A model generated the notes under the pieces. The model worked only from the letters and a program-made list of their open reading frames with translations, was not told the origin of the DNA and did not search any database. Below, piece after piece: positions 7,164 to 11,330 of a stretch of DNA of 11,330 nucleotides. Numbering within the stretch: position 1 is the stretch's first letter; every line of letters begins with the position of its first letter. The stretch spans positions 1 to 11,330 of the forward strand of contig DAOVNC010000071.1 of assembly GCA_030630445.1 (NCBI GenBank). Reading direction: 5' to 3'. A program made the position numbers and the translations under genes. Source of the stretch: Kiritimatiellales bacterium (lineage in GTDB: Bacteria; Verrucomicrobiota; Kiritimatiellia; Kiritimatiellales; Pontiellaceae).

Positions 7164-7330
7164 AAGTTTTCGGAGTGCGGCGGGCCACTTGCGAAGCAAT
7201 GATAATTTTCGCAGAAAATAGTGACTGAAGGGAACGCTTCACCGTAGCGCCACGCCGCTTTTGCACACGCAAAGCCTATGCGACTAAAAAGCGGTGTCGC
7301 CCTTTGGTTGCCACCGCACTCCAAAGTATT
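7164..7330. repeat. MITE/REP-like element with imperfect terminal inverted repeats
   Basis: The ends 7164-7183 and 7311-7330 are inverted repeats matching at 15 of 20 positions, with an 11/12 core (GGAGTGCGGCGG against CCACCGCACTCC). Inside, 7247-7262 and 7287-7300 form a second imperfect inverted repeat (ACGCCGCTTTT against AAAAGCGGTGT) around a 24-nt loop, and ATTTTC-GCA-GAAAAT (7205-7219) is a third. On the minus strand GCGGTG/CACCGC (7317-7291) followed by five Ts also looks like a terminator. The element fills nearly all of the gap between the DUF1080 and AEC genes. It has no coding capacity and no clear target-site duplication. A dispersed non-autonomous element is likely, but copy number cannot be seen here. 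Confidence 0.5.
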
Positions 7331-7344
7331 CTACCCTTTGCGGC

Positions 7345-8277
7345 ATGTTCATCCTCAACAGCATCGCCCCAATCTTTTTGCTGATCGCTCTCGGCAAGCT
7401 CCTGCACAAAACGGGATTTTTTTCCGACGCTTTTTTCACAGGGCTCAATCGGCTGGTCTTTTGGATCGCCCTGCCCTCCTTGCTGATCAGCAATATCAGC
7501 CGCGCCCGGCTGGAATTCGAAACCATTTCCAAAATCGTTTTGCTACTCTGCCTCGGGACCTTGCTGAGCCTGGCTGTTGCATGGGTCGTTTCGCGCATGC
7601 TCAAACTATCCTCAACCGCCACAGGCTCTTTTATCCAAGGTTCGTTCCGGGGAAACGGGGCTTTCGTCGCTTTGCCGGTTATCATCTATACCCTCTCCAG
7701 CCTTGACCCTCGCGCCGAAACACTGGGAACCGTCGTGCTCGCGCCGGTCGTCATCCTGTTCAATATCCTTGGGGTTACGGTCCTCCTCCACTATGGCAAA
7801 AAGAAGAGCAGCGCAGGCGCTTCGATACAGGTCTTCTTCTCACAGCTCGTAAAAAACCCGCTGATCGCAGCCTGTGCCATCGGCCTTGCGCTCAATCTAT
7901 TCGGCATTCAACTCCCACTCTTCCTTTCCCGTCCGTTGCATGCCCTGGGTCAGGCGGCACTCCCCTTGATCCTGATAAGCATCGGGTCTTCGTTGGCCTT
8001 CGAACGCCTCCGCGGTGCGGCATCGCCTTCGTTGATCGCCTCCCTCGTCAAAGTGGTGGTCACTCCGGCGATTGGATTCTTGTTCGCAGGCCTGTTCGAC
8101 CTCACCACGTCCGAACGGATGGTTGCCATCTTCTATCTCGCTGCCCCGGCTGCGGGCATGTCGTATGTGATGGCCGAAGTAATGGGCAACGACGCCACCC
8201 TCGCCGGCCGTATTGTTGCGCTGAGCACCTTGCTCTCCGCCGTCTCCCTCCCTATCATCATCGCCATTGGATTGTAG
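7345..8277 (+). CDS. AEC-family (auxin efflux carrier-like) permease
   Basis: A 310-aa inner-membrane transporter of the AEC/Mem_trans family, whose bacterial members move small organic acids or similar solutes. About ten hydrophobic segments run through the protein, starting at residue 1 (MFILNSIAPIFLLIALG). Family landmarks include FRGNGAFVALPV in the first half, with the usual conserved asparagine, NPLIAACAIGLALNLFGIQLP in the middle, PLILISIGSSL, and a C-terminal half ending in a hydrophobic helix. I chose ATG 7345 because it opens directly with the first membrane helix; a 17-residue longer reading from GTG 7294 would begin inside the repeat element. There is no Shine-Dalgarno sequence before either start, so translation may be leaderless or weak. 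The stop codon overlaps the next repeat by one base. The substrate is unknown. Confidence 0.82.
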   Translation: MFILNSIAPIFLLIALGKLLHKTGFFSDAFFTGLNRLVFWIALPSLLISNISRARLEFETISKIVLLLCLGTLLSLAVAWVVSRMLKLSSTATGSFIQGSFRGNGAFVALPVIIYTLSSLDPRAETLGTVVLAPVVILFNILGVTVLLHYGKKKSSAGASIQVFFSQLVKNPLIAACAIGLALNLFGIQLPLFLSRPLHALGQAALPLILISIGSSLAFERLRGAASPSLIASLVKVVVTPAIGFLFAGLFDLTTSERMVAIFYLAAPAAGMSYVMAEVMGNDATLAGRIVALSTLLSAVSLPIIIAIGL

Positions 8278-8354
8278 GCAGAATAATTTGGAGGCAGAAT
8301 GATTGCTTATCAGATGCAGAGGTTTAATTATTCTGCCGAAAAATCATTCTGCCT
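8277..8354. repeat. Interleaved A-B-A'-B' inverted repeat between AEC and fetA
   Basis: Four related arms are present: A GGCAGAATAATT (8277-8288), B AGGCAGAATGATT (8292-8304), A' AATTATTCTGCC (8326-8337) and B' AATCATTCTGCCT (8342-8354). A pairs perfectly with A' and B with B', which crosses as in a pseudoknot. The nested alternative, A with B' and B with A', costs only one A-C mismatch and one G-U pair. It fills the whole gap from the AEC stop codon to 9 nt before the fetA start. It may be a dispersed intergenic repeat or a structured RNA switch; the sequence alone cannot decide. Confidence 0.65.
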
Positions 8355-8363
8355 AAATACTCC

Positions 8364-9095
8364 ATGATTGATTTCAAAAACATCACATTACAGGTTCGTC
8401 AGCAAACACTGCTCGACGGCACGACGCTGCATATTGCCGACGGTGAAAAAGTGGTCGTGCGCGGCGCATCGGGCTGCGGGAAGAGTTCGTTGCTCAAAAG
8501 CACCGTCGGCGCAATTCCTCTTGCGACAGGCTCGGTTTGCGCGGATGGCGTTGAACTTTCCCCCGAAACCGTCTCCGACATCCGTGCCCGGATCGCCTTT
8601 ATTGGCCAGGAACCCGTGCTCGGCGCGGAGCATGTCCGCGACGCCATCCTGCTTCCGTTCACCTTCAAGGTGCATTCCGCCAACCCACCTGGCGAAGACC
8701 GCATCCTTGAATTGCTCGAACGGCTCCATCTCCCAAGCGCCATTCTCGAAAAGCCGTGCAAGCGCATCTCCGGCGGCGAAAAGCAACGCATCGCCATCCT
8801 CCGCGCCCTGCTACTCGATAAAACCATATTTCTCGCCGACGAGGTCACATCGGCCCTCGACCCCGAAAGCCGCGCGGCGGTAATGACCGAGCTCTTCCGC
8901 CCGGATATCACCCTGCTCTCCGTCTCGCACGACCCCGAATGGATCGCTGCCTGCGACCGAACCGTCGAAATCCAGAATACAAAACTGCAGGAGATTAGCC
9001 GCCAAGGAGCGCAAAAAACGCAAGAGAAACAGGTTTTGAGTTCTTTGCGTTCTTTCGCGGCCAACAAAACCAGGAGGGATGGGCATGACTGCTGA
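8364..9095 (+). CDS. fetA: FetA-like ABC transporter ATP-binding protein
   Basis: A 243-aa cytoplasmic ATPase that would power the membrane partner encoded next, by analogy with the E. coli FetAB (YbbLM) iron exporter. Motifs: Walker A GASGCGKSS (34-42), Q-loop at Q82 in IGQEP, ABC signature ISGGEKQR (135-142), Walker B TIFLADE (154-160) followed by SALD, and the switch histidine H189 in SVSHD. The family fold ends near residue 210. The last 30 or so residues are encoded by a palindromic repeat (8998-9061) and look like an added tail, since E. coli FetA is about 225 aa. No Shine-Dalgarno sequence precedes the ATG, and the interleaved repeat ends 9 nt before it. The stop codon overlaps the start of fetB. 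The iron export role rests on pairing with a FetB homologue. Confidence 0.82.
   Translation: MIDFKNITLQVRQQTLLDGTTLHIADGEKVVVRGASGCGKSSLLKSTVGAIPLATGSVCADGVELSPETVSDIRARIAFIGQEPVLGAEHVRDAILLPFTFKVHSANPPGEDRILELLERLHLPSAILEKPCKRISGGEKQRIAILRALLLDKTIFLADEVTSALDPESRAAVMTELFRPDITLLSVSHDPEWIAACDRTVEIQNTKLQEISRQGAQKTQEKQVLSSLRSFAANKTRRDGHDC
8998..9061. repeat. Palindromic repeat embedded in the 3' end of fetA
   Basis: Arm 8998-9026 (beginning GCCGCCAAGGAGCGC) and arm 9033-9061 (ending TTCTTTCGCGGC) are inverted copies matching at 22 of 29 positions, separated by 6 nt. The low-complexity CGCAAAAAACGCAAG style differs from the surrounding coding sequence. It resembles dispersed intergenic palindromes that I recall from related genomes, a recollection and not a search result. 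It encodes about 20 residues of the FetA tail, and as RNA would fold into a hairpin 10 nt upstream of the fetB ribosome binding site. Confidence 0.6.
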
Positions 9096-9875
9096 CCTCT
9101 CCATTCCGGCAATGCTTTCGATGTATGCACTGATGCTGGTTCCGCTGGCCGTATTCTTCTATCTGCAACTGGGGATCATCCGCGACACGCTATTGGCCAT
9201 GGCGCGCATGACGGTTCAACTTTTACTGGTTGGCCTCTACCTCAAATATATCTTCCAGCTTAACAATCCACTCGTCAGCCTGCTGTGGGTGACCGTGATG
9301 CTGGTGGTCGCAAACCTTAGCATTCTCAACAAGGCGGGATTGAAGCGCGACCTGTTTTTCTGGCGCTCGCTGGCCGGGGTGGCCGGAAGCACGCTTTTGG
9401 TGAGCGGCTGGTTCATCCTGGTCGCCATTCGCCCCGATCCGATTTACGACGCGCGCTACATGGTTCCAATCGTTGGAATGATTCTCGGAAACTGCCTGCG
9501 CAGCAACGTCCTGAGCCTGGAACGTTTTTATAGCGGCATCCGTAGAAACGAAAACGAGTTCATGACCTATCTCCTGCTCGGCGCCACCCTGCGCGAGGCC
9601 GTCCGCCCCTACCTGCGCGACGCCATAAAGGCCGCCGTCAACCCCTCCGTCGCCACGATGGCCACCATGGGCATCGTCTCCCTGCCCGGCATGATGACCG
9701 GCCAGATCCTCGGCGGCGCCTGCCGACCACCGCCATTAAATACCAGATCGGCATCATGATCTGCATCTTCACCGCCATGGTCGTTGCCTCGCTTGTGAAC
9801 ATACTGCTCAGCCTTTCCGTGGCCTTCGACGACCACCAACGGCTGCGACAAGATATTTTTTGCAACAAAATCTAG
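9085..9875 (+). pseudogene. fetB: fetB-like iron-export permease, broken by a one-base frameshift
   Basis: UPF0014/FetB-family membrane protein, partner of the ATPase just upstream. Several hydrophobic segments are visible, and ARYMVPIVGMILGN (123-136) and VSLPGMMTGQILGGA (198-212) are family signatures. After A212 the frame reads 12 foreign residues (CRPPPLNTRSAS) and stops at 9759. One frame over, from 9723, the missing C-terminus is intact: it begins PTTAIKYQIGIMI and runs 50 residues to TAG at 9873-9875. Restoring one base near 9721-9722 (GCC-TG-CCG, expected GCC-TCG-CCG, giving GGASPTT) yields 263 aa, close to E. coli FetB (about 259). The start at 9085 is set by AGGAGG (9072-9077), 7 nt upstream; ATG 9079 is too close. 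It overlaps fetA. It is either a recent mutation or a sequencing error; no homopolymer suggests phase variation. Confidence 0.85.
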
Positions 9876-9913
9876 GGCCGGTTCGTTATCCGGTAAATCT
9901 GGAGGAATATGCC

Positions 9914-10684
9914 ATGAAGCTAAATGCACCTGTAGTGATCACCGCAGTATCCGTAGTTCTAGCCGCAACCAGCCTGTCGTTTGGAGTTTCGGCCAGCAAG
10001 CAGAGGAAGGTTGCCGAAGCCGAAGCCGAAGCCTTGCGGAAGAAAATCGAGCAAATGCCAACCCGGACACCGCGTCGGCAATCAAACCCAGGCAGACAGG
10101 CGGAGGTCGCCCAGGAAGACCAGGCAAACACAAACGAATTGGTGGCTCTGCAGGATTCCACAGCCGCACCGACACCCGAGCAACAAACCGAACGGCCGCA
10201 ACGGGAAAGCCGGGAGGATCGAATGGCGCGGATGAAAGCGGAGGATCCCGAAGGCTATGCCGAGATGATCAAGCGCCGCGAGGAGTTTCAGGAAAAGATA
10301 AAATACAACATGGCCGAACGCACCGCCACCTTCATGGATCTCGACACCGCGAACATGACGGAGGAAGAACGAGAAATCCATGAACTGCTTGTTGAGAAAA
10401 TGGCGACCATCTGGGCGCTGACCGACCAGTTTAACGATCCGGAACAGCCGCCCGACCGCGATGCCATGCGGGAACTTTTCGCGGCAACGCGAGAGGTTCG
10501 ACCGTTGATGGAACAGGAACGTACCATCATGTTCAAGCAGCTCGGTACCGATCTCGGCTACGAAGGAACCGATGCCCAGGATTTCGCCACCCACGTGGAA
10601 GACATCATCTCTGCCACCAGCCTACAGACGATCATGCCCCGTGGCGGCGGACGAGGAGGAGGAGGAGGAGGAGGAGGACGATAA
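9914..10684 (+). CDS. Membrane-anchored helical protein with glycine-rich tail, function unknown
   Basis: A 256-aa protein I do not recognise. Residues 7-25 form one hydrophobic segment (signal anchor or uncleaved signal peptide). Residues 28-48 are charged and helical, rich in Ala/Glu/Lys and probably a short coiled coil. Residues 49-97 form a Pro/Gln/Thr-rich linker, and 98-240 a highly charged all-helical domain containing MKAEDPEGYAEMIKRREEF. The tail is RGGGR, then eight glycines and Arg. The general build (one membrane pass, envelope-side acidic helical domain) recalls periplasmic stress or metal-sensor proteins, but no specific motif supports that. The ATG at 9914 has GGAGGA (9901-9906) 7 nt upstream; an in-frame upstream ATG (9860) lies inside the fetB remnant and lacks a binding site. 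A strong terminator follows. Confidence 0.75.
   Translation: MKLNAPVVITAVSVVLAATSLSFGVSASKQRKVAEAEAEALRKKIEQMPTRTPRRQSNPGRQAEVAQEDQANTNELVALQDSTAAPTPEQQTERPQRESREDRMARMKAEDPEGYAEMIKRREEFQEKIKYNMAERTATFMDLDTANMTEEEREIHELLVEKMATIWALTDQFNDPEQPPDRDAMRELFAATREVRPLMEQERTIMFKQLGTDLGYEGTDAQDFATHVEDIISATSLQTIMPRGGGRGGGGGGGGR
10655..10678 (+). repeat. (GGA)8 trinucleotide microsatellite
   Basis: Eight in-frame GGA codons encode the poly-glycine end of the preceding protein. Such a tract can gain or lose units by slippage without shifting the frame, so tail length may vary between strains. Confidence 0.85.
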
Positions 10685-10703
10685 TCCGACCCATGCGCAT
10701 GCG

Positions 10704-10736
10704 GGGCAGGCTTTTCCAGCCTGCCCTTTCTTTTTC
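10704..10736 (+). terminator. Strong rho-independent terminator
   Basis: GGGCAGGCT (10704-10712) and AGCCTGCCC (10718-10726) form a perfect 9-bp GC-rich stem with a 5-nt loop, followed by TTTCTTTTTC. It lies 20 bp after the stop codon of the glycine-tailed protein and separates it from leuB. Confidence 0.9.
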
Positions 10737-10796
10737 TGGACAACGCAGACTGGAAAGTCCGCGCCACATTCGAGGAAACTCCCGCCGATTACAGGT

Positions 10797-10824
10797 TTGC
10801 AATCCTCCCCGCCTTTGGCAAAAT
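10797..10824 (+). promoter_or_regulatory. Weak candidate promoter for leuB
   Basis: TTGCAA (10797-10802), a 16-bp spacer and CAAAAT (10819-10824) each match the sigma70 boxes at 4 of 6 positions. It lies in the 119-bp gap between the terminator and leuB, which must contain a promoter if that terminator works. I see no leader peptide or attenuator there. Confidence 0.25.
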
Positions 10825-10855
10825 CCGCGCTTCATTTTCAACCCAAGGAGACCCC

Positions 10856-11330
10856 GTGTCCAAAACATATAAAATCACCCTGCTACCAGGCGATGGAATC
10901 GGCCCGGAAGTGATTGCGGAGTCCGTCAAGGTGCTCGACGCAGTCGCAAAAAAGAGCGGCTTTAATCTGGAATACACCGAGCAAAATGCGGGCGGCGCGG
11001 CGATCGATGCGCACAACGACCCGATGCCCGACTCGGTGATCGAAACCTGCAAGGCGTCCGACGCCGTGCTGCTCGGCGCGGTTGGTGGCCCCAAGTGGGA
11101 CCACCTCACCGGCGCGTTGCGCCCGGAAAGCGGCCTGCTGAAGATTCGGAAGGAGCTGGGCGCATTCGCCAACCTGCGTCCGGTCACCATTCCCGAGTCG
11201 CTGGCGGAAAACTCGCCGCTGCGCCCCGAAGCCGTTGCCGGCCTCGACCTTTTCACCGTGCGCGAGCTCACCGGCGGCATCTACTTCGGCGAACCCGTCG
11301 GCGAGGAAGGCGAAGGCGACGACAAGAAAG
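10856..11330 (+). CDS. leuB: 3-isopropylmalate dehydrogenase, N-terminal part (cut by window end)
   Basis: First 158 residues of LeuB, the cytoplasmic NAD-dependent enzyme that oxidises and decarboxylates 3-isopropylmalate in leucine biosynthesis. The opening TYKITLLPGDGIGPEV (4-19) is the family N-terminus. LLGAVGGPKWD (72-82) and LRPESGLLKIRKEL (88-101), followed by FANLRP (104-109), are LeuB-specific and separate it from isocitrate dehydrogenase. R89, R98, R108 and R136 (in TVRELTGGIYFGEP) fit the substrate-binding arginines. The start is GTG, with AAGGAG at 10845-10850 and 5-nt spacing; no in-frame ATG exists nearby. The reading frame is open to the last base, and the rest of the gene (usually about 350-365 aa in total) lies outside. 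No other leu gene is visible in the window. Confidence 0.93.
   Translation, partial: MSKTYKITLLPGDGIGPEVIAESVKVLDAVAKKSGFNLEYTEQNAGGAAIDAHNDPMPDSVIETCKASDAVLLGAVGGPKWDHLTGALRPESGLLKIRKELGAFANLRPVTIPESLAENSPLRPEAVAGLDLFTVRELTGGIYFGEPVGEEGEGDDKK

Noticed and set aside
6445..7272. Open reading frame of 275 codons on the minus strand, opposite the DUF1080 gene
   Set aside because: Its translation is low-complexity (Val/Phe/Gly-rich) and mirrors the DUF1080 codons. The plus-strand gene has a signal peptide, a ribosome binding site and family motifs.
7294..7344. Longer N-terminus for the AEC permease starting at GTG 7294
   Set aside because: The extra 17 residues are encoded by the repeat element and are not membrane-like; family members begin directly with the first helix.
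8277..8354. CRISPR array or IS200/IS605-type end
   Set aside because: There are only four short arms in inverted pairs, no regular spacers, and no cas or transposase gene in the window.
9720..9760. Programmed ribosomal frameshift in fetB
   Set aside because: No slippery heptamer or stimulatory structure is evident at the break, and I know of no FetB family member made this way. A mutation or sequencing error is simpler.
9860..9913. Upstream ATG 9860 for the glycine-tailed protein
   Set aside because: It lies inside the fetB remnant and has no ribosome binding site, whereas GGAGGA is ideally placed for ATG 9914.
1..11330. A novel multi-gene defence, phage or secondary-metabolite system
   Set aside because: Every sizeable gene but one (9914-10684) belongs to a recognisable metabolic, transport or RNA-modification family, and gene order shows no cassette-like cluster beyond the small modules described.

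Overview
The window looks like ordinary chromosomal DNA of a free-living, glycan-degrading bacterium of the PVC group. A Kiritimatiellota (Pontiella-like) or other Verrucomicrobiota member is my best guess. The reasons are a GH101 glycoside hydrolase, a Tat-exported Gfo/Idh/MocA oxidoreductase, a 3-keto-disaccharide hydrolase (DUF1080) protein, fairly GC-rich coding DNA, and structured repeats between genes. The taxon is an inference. I see no rRNA, tRNA, CRISPR array, transposase, phage gene or defence system.

Layout. 1-169: no gene, but tandem hairpins that look like terminators for the gene to the right. 170-3247 (-): secreted GH101 endo-alpha-N-acetylgalactosaminidase with a likely promoter at 3266-3293. 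3410-4081 (+): spermidine-synthase-like methyltransferase. 4143-4973 (+): RluA-family pseudouridine synthase with an S4 domain. 5024-6373 (-): Tat-signal Gfo/Idh/MocA oxidoreductase, divergent from 6523-7161 (+), a DUF1080 lipoprotein; the shared regulatory region carries a spaced inverted repeat around a good promoter. 7345-8277 (+): AEC-family permease. 8364-9095 (+) and 9085-9875 (+): fetA/fetB-like iron exporter, with fetB broken by a one-base frameshift. 9914-10684 (+): unrecognised membrane-anchored protein with a poly-glycine tail, followed by a strong terminator. 10856-end (+): 5' part of leuB, starting at GTG.

How the genes fit together. The GH101 enzyme would release core-1 O-glycans from mucin-like glycoproteins. 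The divergent Gfo/Idh/MocA and DUF1080 pair fits an envelope route in which a sugar is oxidised at C3 and the keto-glycoside is then cleaved. The methyltransferase, pseudouridine synthase and leuB look like unrelated housekeeping genes.

The most unusual part is 7.16-9.1 kb, the AEC-fetA-fetB stretch. Three structured repeats of different sequence sit at its gene junctions: a roughly 165-bp element with imperfect terminal inverted repeats; an interleaved A-B-A'-B' repeat with pseudoknot topology that fills the AEC-fetA gap; and a 64-bp palindrome inside the 3' end of fetA that lengthens the protein. I found no convincing new multi-gene system. The repeats and the fetB frameshift are what deserve a second look.
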